Positions 33,120 to 40,750 of a stretch of DNA of 64,000 nucleotides are shown piece by piece. A model generated the notes under the pieces. The model was given only the letters and a program-made list of their open reading frames with translations. It was not told the DNA's origin and ran no database searches. Source of the DNA: Thalassomonas viridans (GTDB taxonomy: Bacteria > Pseudomonadota > Gammaproteobacteria > Enterobacterales > Alteromonadaceae); the NCBI RefSeq assembly GCF_000948985.2, contig NZ_CP059733.1, positions 3,162,001-3,226,000 of the forward strand, read 5' to 3'. The translations under genes and the position numbers were made by a program. Each line of letters starts with the position of its first letter. The stretch's first letter is position 1.

Positions 33120-34691
33120 ATGGTTGAACAACACAAAAAAGCGCTAGAAAAACAACTTTGGAATATTGCCAATGCCTTACGTGGCAATATGAGCGCCGAT
33201 GAATTTCGTGATTATATTTTGGGTTTTATTTTCTATAAATATTTGTCAGAGCGCATGCATCAATACGGTGATAGCTTATTAGCTGAAGATAAGCTCAAAT
33301 TTGACAGCCTTGATGAAAACACAGAGCAAGGCGCGGAATACCTTGAGGCAATCAAAGAAGAAGCAATTGATCATTTAGGTTATTTTTTAAAGCCGAGTGA
33401 GCTGTTTCATATGATTGCCGAAAAAGGAAAAAACGGTGAGTTTATTATTGAAGCTTTAACTGAAGTGCTAAACCATATTGAACAAAGCACTATGGGCACA
33501 GCCAGTGAAGATGACTTTAACGGTTTGTTTGATGACATAGATTTAACCTCTAATAAACTTGGTAAAAGCGAAGCTGCGAAAAATGAACTTATCTCTAAAG
33601 TATTGGGGCATTTAGACGAAATTGATTTCTGCCTCGATGATACTGAAATTGATGTACTTGGTGATGCTTACGAATATCTTATCGGTCAGTTTGCCAGTGG
33701 CGCCGGTAAAAAAGCAGGTGAATTCTATACCCCGCCTATGGTGTCCAAGCTGTTAGCCAAATTGGTGACTAAAGATAAAACTCAGTTAAAATCAGTTTAT
33801 GACCCCACCTGTGGTTCAGGGTCTTTGCTATTGCAGGTAGCAAAAGAAATACATAGTAAAGGTGGGAAAGTCGCGGGTTATTACGGTCAGGAGAAAAATC
33901 CGAGTACTTATAACTTAGCGCGCATGAACATGATTTTGCACGGCGTGCATTATCGTAGTTTTGATATTCAACAAGATGATACCCTGGAAACTCCACATCA
34001 TAGTGAAAAACGTTTTGAAGCGGTTGTTGCTAATCCTCCATTTTCAGCTAGCTGGAGTGCTAGCGCGGGGTTTTTAACTGATGAGCGTTTTGCCGATTAC
34101 GGAAAGTTAGCGCCCAAAGGTAAAGCTGATTTTGCTTTTGTGCTACATATGTTACATCAACTTGATGATAACGGCACAATGGCGGTGGTATTGCCTCATG
34201 GCGTGTTATTTCGAGGAGCTGCTGAAGGACACATCCGTAAAGCTTTAATCGAACAAAAAAACTGCTTAGATGCAGTAATAGGTTTGCCAGCTAATATATT
34301 TTATGGCACCTCTATTCCTACCTGTATTTTAGTGCTAAAAAAGCAACGAACTGAAAATGATAATATTTTATTTATTGATGCTAGCGCTTATTGTGGACAG
34401 GCGACGAATCAGAATTATTTACGTGAAGGCGATTTAAGACGTATTTTAGATGCTGTCGATAAGCGTGAATTTAAAGAAAAATTTGCTTATGCGGCGACAC
34501 GAAAAGAAATAAAAGAAGACAATGATTTTAACCTAAATATATCAAGATATGTTGATACTTTTGAAGAAGAAGAACCGATTAATCTTGGAGATATATCAGA
34601 ACAACTAAAAGCTCTAGATAAAGATATCTCAAGTGTTGATTTAACTATAAGGAAATATTGCTCAGAGTTAGATATTGAGGTTATATCATAA
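33120..34691 (+). CDS. hsdM: Type I restriction-modification DNA methyltransferase subunit
   Basis: ATG 33120 is chosen because the protein then opens like family members (MVEQHKKALEKQLWNIANAL); an upstream TTG at 33087 adds 11 unlikely residues. The product is 523 aa. The N-terminal helical HsdM_N domain (about 1-160) includes FRDYILGFIFYKYLSERM. The methylase domain has the AdoMet site DPTCGSGSLLLQV (about residues 233-245) and the catalytic NPPF (about 305-308), so it should make N6-methyladenine. It ends TAA with the hsdS ATG sharing the A (34691). Both hsdM and hsdS are markedly AT-rich. Together with hsdS it methylates host DNA; with hsdR it restricts. Confidence 0.95.
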   Translation: MVEQHKKALEKQLWNIANALRGNMSADEFRDYILGFIFYKYLSERMHQYGDSLLAEDKLKFDSLDENTEQGAEYLEAIKEEAIDHLGYFLKPSELFHMIAEKGKNGEFIIEALTEVLNHIEQSTMGTASEDDFNGLFDDIDLTSNKLGKSEAAKNELISKVLGHLDEIDFCLDDTEIDVLGDAYEYLIGQFASGAGKKAGEFYTPPMVSKLLAKLVTKDKTQLKSVYDPTCGSGSLLLQVAKEIHSKGGKVAGYYGQEKNPSTYNLARMNMILHGVHYRSFDIQQDDTLETPHHSEKRFEAVVANPPFSASWSASAGFLTDERFADYGKLAPKGKADFAFVLHMLHQLDDNGTMAVVLPHGVLFRGAAEGHIRKALIEQKNCLDAVIGLPANIFYGTSIPTCILVLKKQRTENDNILFIDASAYCGQATNQNYLREGDLRRILDAVDKREFKEKFAYAATRKEIKEDNDFNLNISRYVDTFEEEEPINLGDISEQLKALDKDISSVDLTIRKYCSELDIEVIS

Positions 34692-35827
34692 TGGCTCCTA
34701 TTGAAGAAAAGTTCCCAAAGTTGAGATTTAAAAAATATAGTGAAAGTTGGATAGAAAAGTCTATAAGAGAATTATTGACAATAGGTAGTGGTAAAGATTA
34801 CAAGCATCTTGGAGAAGGTGATATACCTGTTTATGGCTCTGGTGGACATATGTCTAATGTTGATCGATTTCTATTCGATGGAAAAAGTGTCACTATTGGA
34901 AGAAAGGGAACAATTGATTCGCCTAAATTTTTAGATGGGAAATTTTGGACTGTTGATACATTATTTTATACGCATAGTTTTAACGGTGTTATTCCAGAGC
35001 ATGTTTATTCAATTTTTCTTAAAGTAAATTGGAAGAAATACAATGAGGCAAGCGGTGTACCAAGTTTATCTAAATCCACTATCGAATCAATTAAGATTTG
35101 TTATTCAAATGATTTAAATGAGCAACAAAATATAGCTGATTTTCTTTCTGCTGTTGATCAAAAAATTAGTCTGTTAAAAGATAAAAATGCCTTACTTGAG
35201 CAATATAAAAAAGGTGTGATGCAAAAACTATTTACACAAGAGATTCGCTTTAAAGATGAAAATGGTAATGACTTTCCTGATTGGCAAACTAAAGTTGTAG
35301 GTGATTTTATGAAGGAAAGTCGTATAAAAGGCAATACAGGGGCAAATGCCAAGAAAATTACTGTTAAACTTTGGGGGAAAGGAGTTTTTGAAAAACAAGA
35401 GAAAATGATTGGTAGTGAAAATACCCAATATTATAGAAGAAAATCTGGTCAATTTATTTATAGTAAACTCGACTTTTTAAATTGTGCTTTTGGAATAATA
35501 CCTAATCATCTTGATGGGTTTGAAACAACAGTGGATTTACCGTGTTTTGATGTTTCACAGGGTATAAATAAGTATTTGATATTGGAATTTATTAAGCAAA
35601 AACGCTTTTACAAAAAGTATGGCGATATGGCTGATGGAAGCCGTAAGGCAAAACGTATACATGCCAAAGATTTTTTAAGCTTCCCTCTTGATTTGCCCTG
35701 TGAAGAAGAACAGAACAAAATAGCTGATTTCTTAGAAGCATTGGATAAAAAGTTAGAACAGATTGAACGACAAATAGAGCTTACCCAAACTTTCAAAAAA
35801 GGTTTGCTACAACAGATGTTTGTTTAG
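34691..35827 (+). CDS. hsdS: Type I restriction-modification specificity subunit
   Basis: A 378-aa protein with the two-fold layout of HsdS. Target-recognition domain 1 spans about residues 8-140 (GSGKDYKHLGEGDIPVYGSG, then GTIDSPKF). A conserved helical spacer follows at about 140-185 (EQQNIADFLSAVDQKISLL). Target-recognition domain 2 lies at about 195-330, and a second spacer repeat at about 335-378 (EEQNKIADFLEALDKKLEQI). The repeated spacers set the distance between the two half-sites. The start overlaps the hsdM stop by one base. It is the most AT-rich part of the island, as is common for these fast-exchanging genes. The recognised sequence cannot be read from the protein. Confidence 0.93.
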   Translation: MAPIEEKFPKLRFKKYSESWIEKSIRELLTIGSGKDYKHLGEGDIPVYGSGGHMSNVDRFLFDGKSVTIGRKGTIDSPKFLDGKFWTVDTLFYTHSFNGVIPEHVYSIFLKVNWKKYNEASGVPSLSKSTIESIKICYSNDLNEQQNIADFLSAVDQKISLLKDKNALLEQYKKGVMQKLFTQEIRFKDENGNDFPDWQTKVVGDFMKESRIKGNTGANAKKITVKLWGKGVFEKQEKMIGSENTQYYRRKSGQFIYSKLDFLNCAFGIIPNHLDGFETTVDLPCFDVSQGINKYLILEFIKQKRFYKKYGDMADGSRKAKRIHAKDFLSFPLDLPCEEEQNKIADFLEALDKKLEQIERQIELTQTFKKGLLQQMFV

Positions 35828-35864
35828 TTAATTCAGTTTTATAAAAAGGATTTAGGAGTATATT

Positions 35865-38800
35865 TTGACGGTTAGTTTAAACAGGCAATCTGAGCAGGTA
35901 TTAGAAGATAACTTAGTTGAACAACTGGTAAACCAAGGTTATCAAGCGGCAACAATCCGCGATGAAAAATCATTATTGGAGAATTTAAAGTTACAGCTTG
36001 AAAAACTGAATAACCTACCTGCTAAAGGAAATAAGGCCCCTCTATCCGATAATGAATTTAGACAGGTTCTTAATGCTTTGGCCAAAGGGGCCGTTTTTGA
36101 AAAAGCGAAAACTTTACGTGATCGCCTGCAAATTGATCGTGATGATGGCACTGCGTTATATGTTCAGTTTTTAGCTGATGATTGGGAAAAAAATCAGTTT
36201 CAGGTAACCCAGCAAGTAACGGTGGAAGGGCGTTACCAAAACCGTTACGACGTCACTATTTTAGTGAATGGCCTACCGTTGGTGCAAATTGAATTAAAGC
36301 GCCGTGGTCTGGAACTAAAAGAAGCTTTTAATCAAATTAATCGTTACCATCAGCATTCTTACTGGGCCAGTTATGGCTTGTTTCAATATGTACAATGCTT
36401 TGTCATCAGTAATGGAGTTAATACTAAGTATTACGCCAATAATAAGAATCTCAGTTTTAAACAAACCTTCTATTGGGCGGACGAAGACAATAACCGTTAT
36501 AGCGAGTTAACCCGGTTTACGGAAACATTTTTACAACGCCAGCAGCTGGCTACCTTGATCCAAAAGTATGTTGTGCTCAACCAAACTGATCGCATTTTAA
36601 TGGTGATGCGTCCGTATCAAATTTATGCTACCGAAGCCATTGTTGAGCGGGTAGTAGAGCGTAATGAAATTGCCGCTACCGGCCAGCGGATAGAAAACTT
36701 CAATGGATATATCTGGCATGCTACCGGCTCTGGCAAAACCTTAACTTCGTTTAAAACTGCACAAATACTTACCGGCCTTTCACAAGTGTTTAAGGTAGTA
36801 TTTGTGGTTGACCGTAAAGATCTCGATTATCAAACCAGTAAAGAATTTAATGGCTTTGCTAAAGGTTGTGTCGATAGTACGGACAATACCCGTGTACTGG
36901 TAAATCAATTTACCGATGCTGTTGTAAGCGGTAAGGGCAAAGCTTCAGCTAAAGTAAATGAACGCCGCAATAGCAAGCTAATTGTTACTACAATCCAAAA
37001 ATTGAATAATGCTATCAGTCATAAGCGCTACTTGTCGCGTATGGAAAAGCTTAAAGATAAACCAGTGGTATTTATTTTTGATGAGTGTCACCGCAGTCAG
37101 TTTGGTGAAACGCATAAGCGCATAGTTAATTTTTTTAATAATCAACAAATGTTCGGCTTTACCGGTACGCCGATCTTAGTTGAAAACGCTGTCAGCAAGA
37201 CATCACGCAAAACCACCACTAAAGACTTGTTTGATGAGTGCTTGCATAAATACACCATAGTGGATGCGATAAAAGACGAGAATGTTTTAAAGTTTGCCAT
37301 TGAATATGTCGGTCGGTATAAGAGAAAAGAAACCAGCAAAAATGAGGTTGATATTGATGTGGAAGATATCGACACCAAAGAACTGCTGGACTCGTCCAAA
37401 CGGTTAGAAAAAATTACCGATTATATTATTGCCCACCATAACAGAAAAACGCATAGCAAAACTTTCACCGCCATGTTTTGTGTCAGCAGCATAGAAACGC
37501 TGATCACTTACTATGAATTATTCAAGGCGAAAAAAAACGAGGGGAAGCATAACCTGCGTATTGCTACCATCTTTTCATATAATGCCAATGAAGAATATAA
37601 AAATAGCGATGAACAACAGGAGCAAGATAACCAGGTCGGTGATACTACAGGCGATTATATTTCGAAAACGTTTAACCAAGCTGCTGAACCCCGGCCGGGT
37701 TATAGCTCGCAATTAGACCGAGAAAGTAAATACAGTCACAGCCGGGATAAGCTGGAGCAGTATATTGGTGATTATAATGCTATGTATGACACCAGCTTTA
37801 CCACCAAAGATAACGATTCTTTTTATAACTATTACAACGATATCTCCAGAAAAGTACGTGAGCGTAAAATAGATATCCTGTTGGTGGTAAAAATGTTTTT
37901 AACCGGTTTTGACAGTAAACCGCTAAATACTCTTTATGTTGATCAAAATCTGCAGCATCATGGCTTAATTCAGGCTTATTCACGCACGAACCGTATTTTA
38001 TCCGAGCAAAAATCACAAGGTAACATTATTAGCTTCCGTAATCTGAAAAAGGCAACGGATGATGCATTAACATTATTTTCGAATAAAGATGCGCAAGAAA
38101 CGGTAATAATGCCGCCTTATGAAGACTTTGTACGTTTGTTTAATGAAGCATTGGCGCGTTTGACGGCCATAGCTCCTAGTTTAAGCAGTGTTGATCAGTT
38201 TGAAGATGAGGCACAAGAGCTGGAATTTGTTAAAGCTTTCCGTGAATTGATGCGACTTAAAAACGTACTTAACACTTTTGCCGATTTTGATTTTGTAGAT
38301 ATTGGTATAGATGAACAAGGCTTTGAAGATTACAAAAGTAAATATCTCGATTTATATGACAAGGTTAAAACCGATAACCGCAAAGAAAAAGTCTCGATAC
38401 TGGAAGAAGTTGATTTTGAGCTTGAGTTGATACAATGTGATGAAGTGAATGTTCGTTATATTTTACAGTTACTTGCGCAGCTTAAAGGTACAGATAACGA
38501 AAAAGAATATCAGTACCAGTACAAAAAAATTATGCAGTCACTCGGCAGCACGCCTGAACTGAGATCTAAGAAAGAACTCATTGAACAATTTATTCAAAGT
38601 AACCTTGAGCATCTCGATACTCCAGAAGAAGTAATTGATGCTTTTGATACATACTGGGAAGCCGAAAAGGTAAAAGCAGTTGATGAGTTTTGTAAAGAAG
38701 AAGCATTAGTGCCGGAAAATCTGATGACTCTCGTTGATAAAATGATTTACACCAATGAAGAGCCACTGCGTGAAGAAATAGTAGCAACCATGGAAAAGCC

Positions 38801-38888
38801 GCCTGGTGTACTGCAACGTAAAAAAATTATTCCCAGGTTAACTGAAAAATTAAAAGCGTTTGTAGGCACTTTTTATAAGGGAATGTAG
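35865..38888 (+). CDS. hsdR: Type I restriction enzyme subunit R (helicase-nuclease)
   Basis: TTG 35865 follows TAGGAG at 6 nt, 37 bp after hsdS. The 1007-aa protein has an N-terminal nuclease domain with QIELKRRGLELKEAF (about 142-155), whose E-L-K forms the PD-(D/E)xK site. A superfamily 2 translocase follows: Walker A ATGSGKT (about 286-292), DECHRSQ (about 407-413) and GFTGTPI (about 428-434). The C-terminal helicase motifs include FLTGFDSKPLNTLYVD and QAYSRTNR. The helical tail ends near KAFVGTFYKGM. All parts are present, so the system looks complete. It translocates unmethylated DNA and cuts it at a distance. Confidence 0.95.
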   Translation: MTVSLNRQSEQVLEDNLVEQLVNQGYQAATIRDEKSLLENLKLQLEKLNNLPAKGNKAPLSDNEFRQVLNALAKGAVFEKAKTLRDRLQIDRDDGTALYVQFLADDWEKNQFQVTQQVTVEGRYQNRYDVTILVNGLPLVQIELKRRGLELKEAFNQINRYHQHSYWASYGLFQYVQCFVISNGVNTKYYANNKNLSFKQTFYWADEDNNRYSELTRFTETFLQRQQLATLIQKYVVLNQTDRILMVMRPYQIYATEAIVERVVERNEIAATGQRIENFNGYIWHATGSGKTLTSFKTAQILTGLSQVFKVVFVVDRKDLDYQTSKEFNGFAKGCVDSTDNTRVLVNQFTDAVVSGKGKASAKVNERRNSKLIVTTIQKLNNAISHKRYLSRMEKLKDKPVVFIFDECHRSQFGETHKRIVNFFNNQQMFGFTGTPILVENAVSKTSRKTTTKDLFDECLHKYTIVDAIKDENVLKFAIEYVGRYKRKETSKNEVDIDVEDIDTKELLDSSKRLEKITDYIIAHHNRKTHSKTFTAMFCVSSIETLITYYELFKAKKNEGKHNLRIATIFSYNANEEYKNSDEQQEQDNQVGDTTGDYISKTFNQAAEPRPGYSSQLDRESKYSHSRDKLEQYIGDYNAMYDTSFTTKDNDSFYNYYNDISRKVRERKIDILLVVKMFLTGFDSKPLNTLYVDQNLQHHGLIQAYSRTNRILSEQKSQGNIISFRNLKKATDDALTLFSNKDAQETVIMPPYEDFVRLFNEALARLTAIAPSLSSVDQFEDEAQELEFVKAFRELMRLKNVLNTFADFDFVDIGIDEQGFEDYKSKYLDLYDKVKTDNRKEKVSILEEVDFELELIQCDEVNVRYILQLLAQLKGTDNEKEYQYQYKKIMQSLGSTPELRSKKELIEQFIQSNLEHLDTPEEVIDAFDTYWEAEKVKAVDEFCKEEALVPENLMTLVDKMIYTNEEPLREEIVATMEKPPGVLQRKKIIPRLTEKLKAFVGTFYKGM

Positions 38889-38950
38889 AGGTTATATAAT
38901 TAACTTTGATACTTTAAAATATCGTAGGTTTATTCAATTTTTGAGTACGC

Positions 38951-39133
38951 ATGATGATAAATAATCTTAAGTTTTTAATGCTCTGCATTGTTATTGCCGT
39001 ATTGTCGTGGGGAGTATTTCAGATATTCGGCATGTATACTTTTACCATTATGCTTGCGATTACTTTTTTAGGTTTGATAAAAGGTGTTAAGCCTAAGTTT
39101 GGTAAAAAGAATCACGACAAGTCTAATAACTAG
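38951..39133 (+). CDS. Small two-helix membrane protein (60 aa)
   Basis: Two hydrophobic helices (about residues 6-24 and 27-45) are followed by a basic tail (KGVKPKFGKKNHDKSNN). It lies 62 bp after hsdR on the same strand. The ribosome site is weak; ATG 38954 is an alternative start. Small basic-tailed membrane proteins often sit in defence and toxin loci, but no specific role can be claimed. Confidence 0.55.
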   Translation: MMINNLKFLMLCIVIAVLSWGVFQIFGMYTFTIMLAITFLGLIKGVKPKFGKKNHDKSNN

Positions 39134-39199
39134 ATTTATTGACAGTCTTCCAAACTAAACTGATCAATACTGGTTTCCTTTTGCAGGTAAGGTTTACTT

Positions 39200-39667
39200 A
39201 TGGCCATGAATAAACTGACTACAGGCTTATTACTGTTTGTTGTTATCGCTTGTGCTGCGGGAGATTCTTTACCTGAACTTGTCCCCGAAATAAAAGACAA
39301 CACAGAGTTTGAGTTGTTTCAGGGTTATACTCTCGCGGCATGTTTGGCGTATGGTTATCAGGCAGGGGATATCTATACTGATTCGGTTGCAGCCCTGAAT
39401 GGCTATCGTGCGCGGGCCAGAGTACCATTGGAAGCTTATCGGCAGCTGAATAAAATAATCGTGAACTGGCTGGCTAAATCTTATAAAAACCACATGGACG
39501 AGCAAACCGAAATTGCGGCCTGTATCGATTTAAGTAAATCACAAGAACTTGCCCAACTTTTTGCTATTTTTGACCCTTGTAGAGATAGCCGGTCCTGGCG
39601 CGATAAAAATGAGTTTAAAGTGCGCTGTCCTCAGGCAAGTTCTTTTGAGGTAATATCCGAAGGTTGA
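39200..39667 (+). CDS. Tai4-like T6SS amidase immunity protein, orphan
   Basis: A 155-aa exported protein with a signal peptide (about 1-21, ending VIACAAG). The body matches the pattern I know for type VI amidase immunity protein 4 (Tai4): GYTLAACLAYGYQAGD (helix with Cys), SVAALNGYRARARVPLEAYR, then a KIIVNWLAKSYKN helix and AACIDLSKSQELAQLF. Tai4 binds and blocks the peptidoglycan amidase effector Tae4 in the periplasm, in agreement with the signal peptide. No Tae4-like amidase gene is visible nearby, so it would protect against incoming effectors. The match is by pattern, so confidence is moderate. Confidence 0.6.
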   Translation: MAMNKLTTGLLLFVVIACAAGDSLPELVPEIKDNTEFELFQGYTLAACLAYGYQAGDIYTDSVAALNGYRARARVPLEAYRQLNKIIVNWLAKSYKNHMDEQTEIAACIDLSKSQELAQLFAIFDPCRDSRSWRDKNEFKVRCPQASSFEVISEG

Positions 39668-39691
39668 GGTTGCGCGGCATGTTCGCGAGAA

Positions 39692-39778
39692 AACTATCGG
39701 CACGGCAAGGTCAGGGCATGTAAAGGTGCTCAACAAATTCATGATGCCGAAGAACGCCGTAATTTAACTTTTTTAGCC
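39692..39778 (+). pseudogene. Remnant of a second copy of the 90-aa gene (7841-8113)
   Basis: Twenty-nine codons read NYRHGKVRACKGAQQIHDAE and on, matching residues about 62-88 of the 7841-8113 product. There is no start codon or matching N-terminus, so it is a decayed fragment. The copy of the upstream 36-bp repeat lies at 31142-31177, on the far side of the restriction island. Confidence 0.7.
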
Positions 39779-39963
39779 AAAAAAAACACTATACCTTTCA
39801 TTACTCTACGTACAAGTGTACAGTCTTCTATACAGTGCGGCCATTTTACCAAAATATTAAATGCAATCCCAGCCTGATTTTTCCCCCTTTTTGTACTATT
39901 ACTTAGCTACCACAGCCAAACCAAGGAGGCATTTAACCCGAAAAAACGTTCAGAAAATGAGGC

Positions 39964-39997
39964 GCTATCCCCGAGTGCTGTAACACCCGGCGATAGC
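39964..39997 (+). promoter_or_regulatory. Conserved leader hairpin, copy 2
   Basis: Arms 39964-39977 and 39984-39997 pair at 12 of 14 positions. The pair G39973-C39988 replaces A8776-T8791 of copy 1. Loop bases also differ, while the stem is kept. Confidence 0.55.
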
Positions 39998-40028
39998 TAA
40001 CCAAAATGATACAACTGAGGTATCGATT

Positions 40029-40208
40029 ATGGCTAACACCAATGATATGCCAGAGTTTCGCTCGGTTAAAGTATTATTAACAGAAAATATACTTAACCGC
40101 CGACACTCGATAACACACTGCCAAACCCCATCCATTCAGGCGCTACAGCGCATGGTTCGCATGATTAGCATTGCTCACATCGTTAAGGGAGGGCGGAATT
40201 ATGTCTGA
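40029..40208 (+). CDS. Small protein of unknown function (59 aa), copy 2
   Basis: ATG 40029 follows TGAGGT at about 8 nt. The 59-aa product begins MANTNDMPEFRSVKVLLTE. It differs from the copy at 8831-9010 in only a few residues, and it overlaps the next gene by 8 bp in the same way. Kept frame, ribosome site and overlap point to a functional gene. Function unknown. Confidence 0.65.
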   Translation: MANTNDMPEFRSVKVLLTENILNRRHSITHCQTPSIQALQRMVRMISIAHIVKGGRNYV

Positions 40209-40503
40209 TACTACTTCCATTCCCCCCGATGTGCAGGCCGAAAGAAAACGGCTTTTGTCCGAGCTGGTTTCGCTTTGCGACGACTTTGCCAAATTCAGTG
40301 AAGAATGCGCCTTTCTCTGCGATGGTCTTGCCGCGGTTACCAAGGAGCCTGAGTGCATAGTGCCGGATACCAGCGAAGGGATCCGGCATATGAGCTATTG
40401 GCTCAAGTGCGAGGCGAGGGGCTACCGCGAGAGAATAGAGGAGCTGCACGCGTATTTGTATCAGCAAGTGCACGGAGCATGGGATGGAACGCCGTTGGCT
40501 TAG
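40201..40503 (+). CDS. Small helical protein of unknown function (100 aa), copy 2
   Basis: ATG 40201 follows GGGAGG. The 100-aa product is almost identical to that of 9003-9305, with changes near residues 4 and 7 (MSDTTSIPPDVQ). Most base differences between copies are silent, which suggests purifying selection on the protein. Acidic, helix-rich, no membrane segment. Function unknown. Confidence 0.8.
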   Translation: MSDTTSIPPDVQAERKRLLSELVSLCDDFAKFSEECAFLCDGLAAVTKEPECIVPDTSEGIRHMSYWLKCEARGYRERIEELHAYLYQQVHGAWDGTPLA

Positions 40504-40585
40504 TCCAAGTTAATTGAGGATAAGTTAACCCCGGTTGCGGTAAAGCAGTAAATAGCCTGATGGTTTTCTGGCTAAACGAGTAAAG

Positions 40586-40612
40586 GCCCGGTGCTGTTTT
40601 GCCGGGCTTTTT
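40586..40612 (+). terminator. Rho-independent terminator of block copy 2
   Basis: A 6-bp GC-rich stem (40586-40591 with 40602-40607) is followed by five T residues. It matches the copy 1 terminator. Confidence 0.85.
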
Positions 40613-40750
40613 AATGGCTGGTGCGGCAGCTGTTGGTGGTGTTGTTCAGCAGGTAACGAGGCGTACTGGCGTGTAAACGGCATAAGCCGCTTAATCCAGT
40701 TGACTTTTTAAGGGATTGCCTTGTGTTAGAGCATGCCGCTTCACTTTACT

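Larger units (their letters stand above)
39779..40612 (+). repeat. Duplicated block, copy 2
   Basis: About 830 bp matching 8581-9413, same orientation. It includes the leader, two overlapping genes and terminator. It directly follows the remnant of the 90-aa gene; the 153-aa gene that stands between these parts in copy 1 is missing here. Confidence 0.85.
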
